The notes under the pieces: generated by a model
The model's database searches: none
What the model saw: only the letters and a program-made list of their open reading frames with translations
Told to the model about the DNA's origin: nothing
NCBI RefSeq assembly: GCF_010093535.1
Contig: NW_022985174.1
Span: 1,375,241 to 1,439,240 of the forward strand
DNA: 64,000 nucleotides
Origin: Lindgomyces ingoldianus
Lineage: Eukaryota > Ascomycota > Dothideomycetes > Pleosporales > Lindgomycetaceae
Direction of reading: 5' to 3'
Position numbers and translations under genes: made by a program
In this document: positions 1 to 11,192 of the stretch, one piece after another
Layout of the letters: each line of letters starts with the position of its first letter
Numbering within the stretch: position 1 is the first letter of the stretch

Positions 1-489
1 CTCCGTTTTTTGAACAGTCTTGCGCGAGGACACGACGGGCTCATATACGTCCCAAGTTTGACTGAGGGCTTCCTTCGCGTCTACCAACTTGAGAGGTCCG
101 GAAAATTGAGAGAAGTGGATCAGATTCCTATCGGAATCCAGGTTGACAATCTGTTTGTAAACTAGAACGGCGACATCTAGGCTGCCTGCCTCACTAGTCT
201 TGTGGAAGTATTTGGTGCCTTGGGTGATCCGCCGAGTAAACACAGCACTAGCTCCATCTTCCGGATCTGCAAGACAGACGAATCCTACGAAACTGTAAAA
301 GTAGTAGAAAACAGGGGCAAAAGAGTGTTGAGCGGTGCTTTCACCGCCACTCATGACGTGAGAACAGGGAGGCTTTTCATCGGAGGCAAGTCACTTTCTT
401 GCTACCATTTTTTTTTTCATGAAAATTGCGTCAAGCTGACATTTTCAGGTATTTGGACGCCATTCATAATGGTGTGTGAGCCGGTCTAG
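1..489 (+). pseudogene. Paraoxonase/arylesterase-like gene, 3' part, decayed
   Basis: The frame from base 1 reads as the beta-propeller core of the fungal arylesterase/serum paraoxonase family, with the stretches GHDGLIYVPSL, VDNLFVN, NGDI and TGRLFIGG, and ends with PFIMVCEPV at a stop at 489. Two TAG stops interrupt it, at 163-165 and 178-180. The second stands where the family has NGDIW, so TGG to TAG is the likely change; the first is also explained by a C to T or G to A transition. An intron of about 70 nt probably lies near 388-449 with an unusual GC donor (GGAG/GCAAGT) and a TTTTCAG acceptor, rejoining FIGG to IWTPF. The 5' part lies outside the window. Active members would be calcium-dependent lactonases or esterases. 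The family call is good; loss of function is inferred from the two stops. Confidence 0.75.
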
Positions 490-684
490 TTGCGATACGA
501 CATATGGTTCACGTGCAGTTGCAAGCACCATTGCGACAAGATCTCACTGGTGTAGGGTGGCTAAAGAGAAATTTTATGAAGCAGACTTAGGCAAGTATAA
601 TTACCAACGGATAGTAACATGTATCGGAAAAGACTGTCTCGAAGTCCACCTGACACCCAGCACGACTCCCCGTAGCTGATCATC

Positions 685-2187
685 TTAAACGTAGATATAG
701 CAAAACTTGCCCGCATTTCCTCCAATGTTCGTCAACAAATCCCACATAGAGACATTTGACGCAGTCCAGCCAAGGTCCACAACATCGTCTAGGGGAGGGT
801 TGCCTGGTACTACATTCATACGTTTCTCAGGATCCTGCATTTGCCAAATCCACCAGATTCTATCGATCATACCGTGATGGAACCAGAAGACCGGGTCCCC
901 AGGAGATGAGAAGAAGTCCTAAATACTTGCATCAGATCATGTATCAAATTCGGTGGAGTGGGAGAACTTACCCCGCCGGGATCTCCTCCAATAGTGTAGT
1001 GGCCGCCCATGTGAACACCCCAGTCGTTCTTCTCTGGTGTGCCTAGCATAACAGCCTGAAACTTTTCAACATCTTTATTCTCTGTAATGAGGGCATACGT
1101 ATAATTGGCCGTTGTAACAGCCGCCGAAAACTTGTTCACGTCTCTACGGAGACATCGGGGATTGGACCCGAAGCCATCAGAGCGAGGATTCTTTGGGACA
1201 TCGTTCAGAACACCACCAATTGGGCCTAGGCTTATTGTCATACTATTAGGTGTTAGCGCATTTTAGAGTAAACGTGAATGATTGACTGGGACGTACTTCT
1301 TGAAAGGTCCTTCAGTTACACAGCCCCCACCTCCAGCCGGCGGAATAACGTCGTATGGTTTCTTAAATCCCATAGTCATGACCCCGGAGTAATTGCTAGG
1401 CTTCCCATTGCCACCCATACTGGACATGTTCCCGTTAAAGAGAGGAGAGTTGATAGGATCTGCCGCATATCGGCCCCAGTTCCAGTACTCATCAAGCTTG
1501 TTAGCAGCTTCATTTATCTTCACGATTCTCATGCACTCACAGGCTGATATCCAGTATATCCACATTCGTCTCGAAGGGCCTTTTCGTAGGCCCAAATGTA
1601 CAGGCGGTGTGCGGGAAGCAGATGGGGCTTGGCGCGATTGCGTCAGTAACGAGAATGTAAGAACTTCTTGGAAGTCTGAGCTCACCGTTGAATGGAGATG
1701 AAAGGCAAGCGTCTCGTGCGTCAACACAAAGTCATCGTATCGAGAAAGAGCACCAGGATACTTGTCGGTTGGTGACTTGGGCGGCTTTGACTGTAAGCAA
1801 AGTACAGCTCGGATGTATTCCTCTCTTTGTGGGACCGTGAGATCACCCCTGCCATCATTAGAGTCGATTGGCGAAGGAGTCACATAATACTACCATTCCA
1901 TCCTCTTCACTGCATTCTCAAGAGTACACCCATGGGACGACACATTCTTTTTGGCGAGATACGCTTCGAACCTGGGAAGAAGTGACTCTTCTAGCTTGTC
2001 TACCTCATCGAGTGGGTAGAATGGATTCTCCTTCCTTTGTTAAATCTGTTAGCTAAATAAGCCCAGGGTCGGTGGCGCATGTTGTCATGAAAATGTACCT
2101 CTCAAGACTGAACCCCCTCTTTACCGGACCAGCGACTACGCCAGTTAAGGCTGAAAAGAACAACAAAACCCAGGTTGGGAATACCAT
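685..2187 (-). CDS. Tyrosinase (type-3 copper phenol oxidase), seven exons
   Basis: This protein should oxidise phenols to o-quinones. The seven exons (2187-2099, 2034-1894, 1848-1686, 1627-1541, 1487-1297, 1242-972, 918-685) sum to 1176 nt, giving 391 residues. The start MVFPTWVLLFF opens a signal peptide, so the protein is probably secreted. The CuA ligands are seen in LTH, HST and AHRLYIWAYEKAL, followed by YWNWGRYA. The CuB site is HMGGHYTIGGDPGG, then FWFHHGMIDRIWW after an intron. All joints restore family motifs, for example GPFKN/MTISLGPIGG. The first intron has a weak AAAG acceptor. There is no large C-terminal domain, so this is the short secreted class. It lies beside an MFS transporter on the same strand. 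No lesion is visible; the phenolic substrate cannot be told. Confidence 0.9.
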
Positions 2188-2899
2188 TTCGAGACTATAC
2201 ACGGGAACAGTCACGCAATTGTCCTCGGATTTGTCTCTCCCACGTACTGACTCAAATCTGGGCACTTTGCCCTTCTAATACTTACTATAGAAATAACCCA
2301 CTAAGAGACGACCAATCAATTAGAACATTGTAGTTCTGTTCAACTCGAACTGCCGTATTTTGCGACGCGTGCAGTTTCACAAAGACGGCGGTCGTCAATA
2401 TCAGTGTGGCTGCGAAGCAAGTGTTGAGGGTTTGTGAGGTGCCGTCAGCTGCCGAAGAGCCAATGAAGAGTATTCGGTTCGATGGATAGCTTACGGCGGA
2501 GATGAAGCTTCCTGGGGAAGCACGCGAAGTACATTAAATGGAGTGTGTGAGTATATTACAAGCCAAATACATCTAATCCGATGCTTTGCTCGAATAGATG
2601 CAGCCAATCATCAGGAGAGATTCCGTTCCTATGTACGCTTGGCATCTCGATGAAGCCTATCGGGTAATTTCTCTACATATGATCTTATCGGGTCAAACGA
2701 GAGCAGACGAAGCCTCCCCACAACACTTGATATGAATATTACCTTGTTTGAGTGCGCAGATACTCCAGGCCCTCATTGAAAGGTGCCGTTGCCCATGTAG
2801 GACTCTTGAGAGAAGAGAAAACAATGTAGTAAAGCGACGGGTTACCAGGATGTACACTCCCAGGGTTTTTCACCTTGCTCTGCAATGCGCGAGTGCTCA
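2188..2899. other. Intergenic region between tyrosinase and MFS gene
   Basis: This stretch holds the tyrosinase promoter on its left and the 3' flank of the transporter on its right. No open frame with family similarity was seen on either strand. Confidence 0.5.
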
Positions 2900-5122
2900 C
2901 TAGGCTATCTTGACAGGTACTTTCTGCCACATAAAGATTGTCGCAGGGATTTCCACTGCGGCAAACCCAAAGAGAATCCGCAACTGCATGTTGTAGCCCT
3001 TCAAGAAGGCATCCTTAACTATTGTTCGCAAAGGTTCTTTGAGTTCTTCGATGGCCTCAGTTGTCCGGAGAATTTGGGCTAGTTCCCCAGGACTCATTAA
3101 AGGAAGAAGGGTTCGCCTGACGTCGTTGTTCATTACCGCAGTTACAATGGCAACCGCAAGTGCCCCACCAAGGAGTCGGAACTGGACCACAGCCGAGGTC
3201 GAGGTCGCTGAAGGGTGGTAAGTGCGGAGCAGCACGACAAGAGGTAAAGAGCTTACCAAGATCTCTCTTCTCGATCACGAATGGCATTAATAATGTTGAT
3301 ACCCCGATTGTTAAGCCACACCCAAGTCCTGCAATTGTCTGCAGTCCATACTGTCCCTGCCACTGGATTTCGTCCAGTGTCATCCTTGACATAAAAACAA
3401 GTCCCAAGAGTTGCAATGTTGACCCCACAAAGAGGAGATAGATAGGAGGTAATCTGCGCTTCCCACAGAGCGCAGCCACTAGACCAGCGCCAACGGGAAC
3501 AGGTATAGAGAACGGGACCAACCGTACGCCAGCTTTCCATGGAGATTCATGATTTACAACTTGGAACCGGAGCGGAATTTCAATGATGCAGGTGACAAAG
3601 ATGGCGCCAACTAGGAAGGCGTTTCTACCAGTTTGGTTAATAAGGACTTTTGTTAAGTCGTTCATGCTCAACTCACACGTAAATGCCCATGATCACTCGA
3701 CTTTTGCAGAATCGCCAAGGGAATATAGGTTCAGGGCGGTCATCACCTTTAAGCGTGACCCATCGCTCGTAGAAAAGAAACATTACTAAAAATGGTATCG
3801 AAAGTAATATAGGTACAAGGACCTCCGCCGAAACCCATGGCGAAAAATCACTCGCTTCCTCAAATCCAGTGATGAGAAGCGTAAGAGTGATGAGCATGAG
3901 ACTAGCTCCAATCATGTCGACGTTGCGGATGTGTGAAGAGCGCTTTCGGCTATGCTGGCCATGGTAGGGGAAATTGGTGGGTATGCAGACAAGGAGCAAG
4001 ACAAGAGCAAAAGCACCAACGGGAACACTAAGCATAAAATTAGATTAAAATTAATGCATGCAAGGAAGAGAAAAAGGGCCTCGAACGGCGTTAGAGGTTG
4101 TTCACGACATACTTGAGGAGGAACACCCATCGGTAGGTCGTGTTCGTATTTATTACCCCCCCAACAAGCGGTCCTGCAAACATTGATATTGCAAAGAGTG
4201 CAGTGACCAGCACTGAATAAACTGGGTATTTCTCGGGAGGTAACATCTCAAATAGTACGACAAGAACCAGAGCTTAAGGAGGGGCTACTATTAGCAAGTT
4301 CTTCGAAGAGAGGAAGACTACTAGTAGCTTTGTAAAGAGAACTTAAGTGGAGTCTTGACAAGGCTCGAGATCATAGAGGTAAGAGAAAACGTTCTTACTA
4401 CGAAACAGTTAGCAATTTTTCTATACATAGGGAAATACCAAGGCAAGTCTCGGTATTTGTACTAGAGCCATAGTACCAGAATACACCGGACGCCCCAAGT
4501 CCTTGAAAAGCTCGGAAGACAATTCTGTGCAGCAATGGCTTGGTTAGTTATAATGAACTAGGGGTTGAACAATCATACAATTGATTCATGGTCTGAGCAG
4601 CTCCACATGCACCAGAAAATATGGTGAAGAGAGCGAGCGACGTGACCAGGACGGTTTTCCGGCCGAAGCTGTCGCTAAGTTTGGCCAACACTACCATGAA
4701 CGCTTTAGAGTAAAAGCTTGTTAGGGACAACTGCCGTGCTGCGGGAATACAATGAATGCTTAAACGTACTTGTATATGCTATAAGGTATCCAGTGACGAT
4801 CCAGCTGCTCCGTCCAAACGCTTTAAGTCCATCTGTGATTGCTACGAGCGAAGTGCTGACTACAGAAATCTCAAAATTGACGAGGAAAATACTCAGGCAT
4901 AGACTAAAGAGTATTAGCTATCGGAATGAGTTGGGAGACCTGATTGTATATATACGCGACGGTAAGGAGGTGAAGTTTGATGCCTGAAAGGTAATTTGGG
5001 GCTTCTTCTGAGTCCCCTTGTTCAACCGAGCAGACAATTTCATTTCGAAGGGTCGCAGGCTTCTCTTGATTGGGGAGTGGTTGGGATGATGTGGCTGCCA
5101 CTTCTTGCGCTTCTGCAGTCAT
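2900..5122 (-). CDS. MFS drug:H+ antiporter-type transporter (DHA14-like)
   Basis: This polytopic plasma-membrane exporter resembles the 14-helix DHA2 family that moves toxins and secondary metabolites. The start chosen is MTAEAQEVAATS at 5122, giving a hydrophilic N-terminus before the first helix. The exon joints restore family motifs: TVA/LCLSIFLVNFEISVVSTS (helix 1), AKLSDSFGRKTVLV (motif A), MNQL/IVFRAFQGLGAS, RWVFLLN/VPVGAF, EKRDLA/TSTSAVVQFRLLGG, and a C-terminus ending KVPVKIA. Between QGLGAS and LVLVVLFEMLPPEKY (about 4270-4470) the reading is uncertain. Either a roughly 200-nt intron is spliced out, leaving a few atypical residues, or a small frameshift is present. The neighbouring tyrosinase and FAD monooxygenase suggest export of an oxidised product, which is inference. 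The family is clear; full function is less sure. Confidence 0.75.
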
Positions 5123-6441
5123 TTTGGCGTGGAAGATGCAGAAATTGCAAGAATGGAAGAACAAAAGTTGGTGGGGTGCAAATTGTGCCGCCTCCTCATG
5201 ACAGATAAGACACGAATTCAAGGATGGTATTACAGAAAGGATCTCGGCCCCAAGATACCTTGCATGGTGCCACTTGAGATGCATGCAGTCAGGCGAAGAT
5301 GAAGGAAGGAGGGGCATTTTCCCATCCAGATTGGGATCGGTAGTGCGAAGACCTTTCCGTGTTAGTACGAGTGTTGCTTAGGCCTCGAAGAGGAAAGGTT
5401 AATTTGTGGCTAGAGATTCGACTCCTGAATGGTTGCAACATTGTCAGCATGGAGACTCTAACCAATGATCAATTCGCCTGAACACTGAACGCCTTGACTG
5501 AATACCTTGTTTAGATAGGCCGTGCTACGGTACTCTCTTGGCATTAGCATCAGAACTTCAGGGCTGTGTTGTTGAGTGTCATGTTGGCTAACTCCAACTG
5601 GGCCTTCAGAGATAAGATAAATCGTGGATTGGTTTCGACAGATGATTCTGTGCATCATTGAATCGATGAGGTGGTGATGGAGGATTGGGAGCGTACCCAT
5701 GGGTTCGTTAGTGGTAATATGGCCCCAAAGCCGACCTCGGCACAGGAAAGAGGGCCAAAATCGTCAACCTATTATCACCAGAGTTCCGATTGTAAATTTT
5801 TGACGGAGTCTTTAGAACCTAATATTCTCGATACCAAAAGAAAACGCAAGACCAATTGGGCTCTAGAGCTTCCATCCAGTCTCTCTGCAATAGAATGTAC
5901 TGGAGATAGGATATACCCTTGGTGACTACCCCACTAGCTATCAGCCACCCACACGCGTCAACATCGTCACACCCCCTCGCCTTCATATTCATCTCCATGT
6001 GTTCCTCATCTCGCAGGCCGCTCGTTGACGCGGATAATGGGATCCCACCCCAAGCCTCAAACCACATTCCAACTGAGAAATGGATGCCTGGTCGTATTCT
6101 CGCATTCACGTTACGCGTCCCTGCACGTGCGCGTTTTGATGCATCATTCATGGCTGGCGCGAAGGAGAATAAAGAAACAGAACAGATTTTACCCGATGAT
6201 CGTTAGTTATAAGGACTTGGGACTTCCAGCGGCTCAAACATTCCCTTGCAGTCAATACTGACCCTTTGGATCACTGCACATTTGGAGTCCAACCTGTCTC
6301 AATCCACGCGTTGTTCCTCTATTCCCATGATTATTTTGTTATTGAAAACTTGTTCAGCAGCTCAAGTAACCCCGGTCCACTGGAAGCACAATAGTCCGAC
6401 GACGACAACAGCTAACATCGCTTCCACCCCCTAACTAAATA
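5123..6441. other. Divergent intergenic region (MFS / FAD monooxygenase)
   Basis: About 1.3 kb lies between the divergent starts of the transporter and the FAD monooxygenase, so it holds both promoters. A minus-strand open frame at 5819-6151 (110 codons) has no recognised motif and is not called. No repeat or RNA gene was seen. Confidence 0.5.
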
Positions 6442-7949
6442 TTGCCAACTATGAAAATTATCATCGTCGGCGCCGGAATCACCGGTCTATCAACATACCT
6501 CCACCTCCTCAAGCACCTCCCCAACTCCAAATCCCACACCATCACAATCTACGAATCCCACAAGCCACGCTCATCACTCCCCTCCTCAAACCCCCCTATC
6601 TCAATTGAATCCCTCTCCACGTCCACAGCCCTAGTCGGTGGTGGTCTAGGAGTATCCCCCAACGGAATGCGCGTCCTCTGGGAACTCGATGAAGATCTAC
6701 ATGACGCAGTTGCCGCGCAAGGGTTTCCTACCGAGCACTTTGTTTTTAAAGGGGCGAATGGCTGGGTTCTTGGGATGCAGAGAACCGGGGATGGGAAGGT
6801 GAGAAAAGAAGGCGAGAAAGAGGAAATCTGTATCGCAAGTTCTCGACACGGCCTTTGGTCGGTGATTATGAAGACTGTTGGGGAAGGCGTTGTGCAGTAT
6901 AAAAAAGTTATTAGTATCGGTAGAGACCCGCATACGGGTCAAGTTATCGTGAGGACATTAGACAGTGAGGGGAATGAGGGAGAAGATGTTGCAGATCTCT
7001 TGATTGGGGCGGATGGAGTCAAGAGTGTGGTTCGAACGGCACTACTTGGCGGCGAAGGGAAGTATACGCCCCAATATCTGTAAGTTTAGCGTCTGCCTCT
7101 CCCTTTAAGCCTCATTGATGCTGCCTCAGCGGCCAATCCGGCGTCGGCGGCTTCATCAACCAGCCCATCCCCAAATATATCCGTGACAACAAAGCTATGG
7201 TATTTACCTTCGGCGGTGCCGGATTCTTCGGATACTCTAGCGGTGGACCCGCATCTGCCGAAAGCGTGATGTGGTGGTCTACATTCGAAACCTCATCTCT
7301 CCCTTCAACAAATGATATAAACCCCACCGAGATCAAGAAGGCGCTCATTGAGCGTCATAAGAATTGGAAAGACCCAGTCCTCCAAGATATTATCCTGAAA
7401 GCTGAAGTACAGTCTATCTATCCAACGTGGGTTCTTCCCGAGCTACCAAACTGGGGGGAACGTGGGATTGTGTTGGTTGGAGATGCGGCCCATGCTATGG
7501 ATCCGACAACGGGCCAGGGTGCTTCTCAGGGCTTAGAAGACTCGAAAACTCTAGCTCTTTTACTTGCCAAGTGCATGAAGCGTTCTGAGGCAGGGGGGGC
7601 GAGCGGCCCAGGGAGTGAGAAAGAGGCTGTTGCCCTTGCTATCAAACTCTACCACCAGATCCGCAGCCCTCGAGTTTCCGAGATTGTGGAGCGCGGCAAG
7701 AAGTTAGCTGGAAAGAAAGCTAATGTTGGGATTATCTTGGAATACGTGACCTATGTCTTCCTCTGGTTGCTGAATAAATTCCCATCGTTTGGTAAGTCAA
7801 TGTTTGTGAAAAGTTGAGTCTAATCAAAGCCTAAGTAATGACTTATATTAGGAAAATTTATGCTCGGGGATGTTAATCGATCGCTGTACGCTTGGTCCGC
7901 GGAAGACGAGATCCAGAAAGCCTTCCGGGAAATGGGTAGTTCGTCGTAA
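6442..7949 (+). CDS. FAD-dependent aromatic monooxygenase (salicylate hydroxylase-like)
   Basis: This group A flavoprotein monooxygenase uses NAD(P)H, FAD and oxygen to hydroxylate a small, probably aromatic, substrate. Three exons (6442-7079, 7130-7791, 7852-7949) sum to 1398 nt, giving 465 residues. The N-terminal dinucleotide fold carries GAGITGL. LLIGADGVKSVVR is the family's middle motif, and VLVGDAAHAMDPTTGQGASQ binds the FAD ribityl and phosphate. Both introns have GTAAGT donors, and the joints give PQYL/GQSGVGGF and FPSFG/KFMLGD. A second ATG three codons in (6451, MKIIIVGAG) is an alternative start. A weakly hydrophobic segment near the C-terminus (YVTYVFLWLL) is typical of fungal members. 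It is intact and divergent from the MFS gene. The substrate is unknown. Confidence 0.9.
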
Positions 7950-8246
7950 TACCTGCATCATTGATATGGAGGGACTTTCTGCGTTGCATGTATTAAGAAG
8001 ATACTATTATATTCCATAGGGAGAGTCGTGAAGATATTCTTTTAGCAACGACTAGTGTTCTTCATGAAGTCAGGAAAGTTTACAGGCTCTATTGTGACTC
8101 ACCATACTCTATAATTGGCGATCGCGAATGTGGCGCATAGCTGCTCCAACAACCCCTGCAAGCTTCCCAGTCATACTTAAAACCTCAACCTTCCATCCCA
8201 TGAAGTTCAAGAAATTAATCCTCGCTACCTTCCAACACTCCACAAA

Positions 8247-10058
8247 ATGCAGCTTCTCGATCTCCCTCTCGTTCTCGTCCAAGATATTATTGAACAAGCC
8301 GTCAACATAAGCAAGCTCCACGAAATTGCACGCCTCTGCCAAGTTAACCGTAAGAGACAATTCGTTGCACCTGAAGCTTGTTCTGACTCCCCATTTCCAG
8401 GACTCTTCAACCGGGAAGGTTACAAATATCTCGCTAGGAACCGTCTGGGCGTAGTGCCGTACTGGGACTATCTTTCACCTCCGATCCCACAGCACATAAA
8501 GCTTCAGCTGGTACGAGAGTATATTGGCGACTGGGACCGCGGCAAGAATGACTTTGCATCGCATGTGCATGCCGTTGTCGACGAACTAGTTCGTCGGTTT
8601 TCTCAGCTACCTCCGGACGGCTCCCAATCGCGAAGTCGCGAGGATATCCTCGACGATGTATGCGAAGCCATCATACGGAGTGGCTACCACCGCAGATTGT
8701 TTGGCCAAGAGATCAAACAATGCGCTCGATGGGACAATCGATTCACCCGATCACACAGAAAAGGATTTCCATACAAGCCCAAAGCCAAACCGAACAGGAA
8801 TCCTAATACTCCAGAAAGAATCGGCCGATCTACTATCATGATTGCAGTCATCATGCGTTACACGACACTGCTCGAAGCTATGCTGAAGGGAATCAGCCAA
8901 CCACGTCTGCCTATCGGCCACGGTGATGGTTTGGATTGGAGATCGCCTTGCTTTGGTTCTCCAATTGAGTCAGCCATTGAAATGGGCCATCATATCGTCC
9001 TGCTCGTGCTTCTAGAGGCCGGAGCAACCTTCCCAGCTAACTGTTGGCCCGGGAGAAGTCTTTGCAGAGCCGCAATGAAGGGTCACACGGAAGTGTTCCG
9101 AGTCCTTCTCGAACGACCTTCTAACGAGCTTCTCCAGAGAGACTTTCAAGTGGCTCTGGAGAGAGCCGTAAGGAGGGGACAGTTTGAACTTGCGGAAATG
9201 ATTTCAAAGAAGAGGGGACTTCCATGCAGCCTGCTTTCGCCGGCCGTTAAATATGGCCGGGCTGATATTGTTCGCGAGGTGGCTAGCGAGAGGAACATAG
9301 CCTACTGGCGCACCTCCTTCTCTCTTCTTCGTCTTGCTGTCGAGAAAGGCCATTTCGAGGTAGCGAAAGTTCTGGTTGAGCGTGGTGCCGGGAAAGACAT
9401 CAAAACACGCCGAGTTACGTCGTACCATGTCATAAAGGGCGGTAATGTGGCGATCATGGAGCTGCTCATGAGCCATGGCATGGAGCTCGTACCAGACCAA
9501 CAACAATGGATGCTCGCAGTTGAAGGGGGACATACAGAGATGGCCAAATTCCTGTCAGATCGGGGATTCGACCGCTGTAGCCAAACCCCAGAGCTTCAAT
9601 GGGCATTTGCGTTGCTCATGTCAATTGTACGAAATCACGCAGAAATGGTTTGTTGGCTGATTTGCGATCGCAGTGTCGATCCGAGCGGTCATCATAAGTT
9701 GCGCTCGGAAGGCTTGGCTCCACTTGTCGTTGCCGTAGATTCTGGTCATGCCGACATGGTTGCGTTAGTGAAGCAGCTCGGGGGGAGGGCGACGGCAAAG
9801 GAATTAGCGGAGGAGAATTTTGAGGAGAGCAAGAGATGCAGTCGACGTTTGAGGATTCAGAATGACAAATTTAGGGTGCGCGAAACCTTTGGGGTGTTCA
9901 TAAGGCATTCGAAAACGTTGTGGGAAGTACCCACGAGGGCCTTTTCTAGCAGGGCCTTGGAAGCAGCCAAAGATGCACTCTCCGATGTAGCTCGAGATCC
10001 ACTCCCTGATATATTAGAGAGAGTGGGAACGCTGAAACTGGAAGCCGCCGAAAAATGA
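8247..10058 (+). CDS. F-box-like/ankyrin-repeat protein
   Basis: The start MQLLDLPLVLVQDIIEQAV resembles the short F-box-like helix at the N-terminus of many fungal ankyrin proteins. From about residue 190 to 560, ankyrin-type helix pairs follow, such as SAIEMGHHIVLLVLLEAGA, AAMKGHTEVFRVLLERP, AVEKGHFEVAKVLVERGA and AVEGGHTEMAKFLSDRG. A likely 51-nt intron (8350-8400, GTAAGA to TTTCCAG) keeps the frame, so the unspliced protein is 603 residues and the spliced one 586. The spliced joint CQVNR/LFNREGY looks more like the family. If the F-box is real, the protein would be a substrate adaptor of an SCF ubiquitin ligase; otherwise it is a generic protein-binding scaffold. It is tail to tail with the dynactin gene, 45 bp apart. 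Confidence 0.8.
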   Translation: MQLLDLPLVLVQDIIEQAVNISKLHEIARLCQVNRKRQFVAPEACSDSPFPGLFNREGYKYLARNRLGVVPYWDYLSPPIPQHIKLQLVREYIGDWDRGKNDFASHVHAVVDELVRRFSQLPPDGSQSRSREDILDDVCEAIIRSGYHRRLFGQEIKQCARWDNRFTRSHRKGFPYKPKAKPNRNPNTPERIGRSTIMIAVIMRYTTLLEAMLKGISQPRLPIGHGDGLDWRSPCFGSPIESAIEMGHHIVLLVLLEAGATFPANCWPGRSLCRAAMKGHTEVFRVLLERPSNELLQRDFQVALERAVRRGQFELAEMISKKRGLPCSLLSPAVKYGRADIVREVASERNIAYWRTSFSLLRLAVEKGHFEVAKVLVERGAGKDIKTRRVTSYHVIKGGNVAIMELLMSHGMELVPDQQQWMLAVEGGHTEMAKFLSDRGFDRCSQTPELQWAFALLMSIVRNHAEMVCWLICDRSVDPSGHHKLRSEGLAPLVVAVDSGHADMVALVKQLGGRATAKELAEENFEESKRCSRRLRIQNDKFRVRETFGVFIRHSKTLWEVPTRAFSSRALEAAKDALSDVARDPLPDILERVGTLKLEAAEK

Positions 10059-10103
10059 AGGGGAACAAGTTGGGGAAAAAAAACTTGAATATGCAAGTTC
10101 ATC

Positions 10104-10809
10104 TCATGTCCACTTCGAAACATTATTTGGGATCAGTTTCTTGAAAATCTCCAGCTGCTTCGAATGCATGATGATATGGGCTTGTTGCACTTCAGACCTG
10201 GATTGAAGGGTCTTGTTGACCCTCTTCTCCAAACCGCTGTACACGACAGTGAAGTCCGGGAGATGAGTATTCGGAGGAAGGATCGTTGAAGCTGAGATGG
10301 TGCAGAACTAATTGCACAGAATGAGCGCTAAATCCAATAACCTTGTGTTGTGAATGGCAGCTCACCTTCCCTATCACACAACCCACACCCACACGCGCGC
10401 CAACCTCGACGACGGTCCCCTCCCCAATCTCGCTCGCCTCCACTAGAGCTCCTGTCTCAACGACGGCGTTCTTACCCAGTACTACGCCATCTCCCCTGCT
10501 TGTGTCCGTCCTCGCCACCTTCGCATTCTCTACGCCCACCCTCGCGCGCTCGTACACGACAACGCCTTCCCACAACACCACGGGCGCATTGGCACTGCTG
10601 ACCTTGCAATGCGGATGCAAGACTGTATTCGGGCCCACGGTGATGGGATGTATTCCTGTGAGTTGTGCGTGTTGGGCTATCAGGACGGACGGGTCGAGGA
10701 AAATGGACGAGGGCTTAGGAAGCGCGGTGGACTGGCGTTTGGCGGAGGAGCCGGTGTTGAGAGTCGAGGCGCGCCGGTCCGGGGGGCGAGCGGGAGCTGG
10801 GTTAGACAT
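10104..10809 (-). CDS. DCTN6: Dynactin subunit 6 (p27-like, left-handed beta-helix)
   Basis: This is a pointed-end subunit of dynactin, the cofactor of cytoplasmic dynein in cargo and nuclear movement. Two exons (10809-10366 and 10307-10104) total 648 nt, giving 215 residues. After a basic, proline-rich N-terminus, hexapeptide-type turns of a left-handed beta-helix follow: ITVGPNTVLHPHCKV, PVVLWEGVVVYERARVGV, DGVVLGKNAVVETGALV and GTVVEVGARVGVGCVIGK. Exon 2 continues with the expected SASTILPPNT and a C-terminal helix ending KKLIPNNVSKWT. The joint is phase 0 (GGGAAG/GTGAGC to TTAG/TTC). The start MSNPAPARPP at 10809 is preferred over upstream ATGs because the family begins just before the helix. 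It is intact. Confidence 0.85.
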
Positions 10810-11192
10810 TTTGGAGCAGATCGCAATTACTGTAGAGCTGAGAGAGCTTGCAAGTTTCCTAAGCTGATGTGTTAATTTCTGCTTGTGCGTGGTGCTCAAA
10901 TGCGTGGCAGGTGCAGCTGACGTAGGTGCACGTGATCGCGCTCGCTCTGATACACTCCAGAGCAGGTACCTACTAAGCATCTGGGGAAACATAGATGGGA
11001 ACGTATATCAATCGTGTCCGCTATACAAGCTGCTATATCCAGAGCAGCCCAGCGATGCCTGACGGCAGCCGTCCTCCACTGCAACTACTGCAACTGCACC
11101 CTTAAAGCGGAGAGCCCCATCAATCATACAAAGTCCGACCCCTGAGCCATCATAAAGGGTATATCAAGTCGTTAAACACGTCCAATCAGCCC
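10810..11192. other. Intergenic region upstream of dynactin gene
   Basis: This short stretch holds the dynactin promoter and the 3' flank of the SAPS gene. Open frames on the minus strand here lack family features. Nothing else was seen. Confidence 0.5.

Noticed and set aside
5819..6151. 110-codon minus-strand frame between the MFS and FAD monooxygenase genes
   Set aside because: No recognisable motif; it sits in the divergent promoter region. Chance frame is more likely.
1..7949. A full secondary-metabolite gene cluster
   Set aside because: No polyketide, peptide or terpene synthase is present; only a tailoring-type enzyme set is seen.
10810..10992. N-terminal extension of the dynactin subunit from an upstream ATG
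   Set aside because: The added residues are not family-like, and the start at 10809 gives the usual N-terminus.
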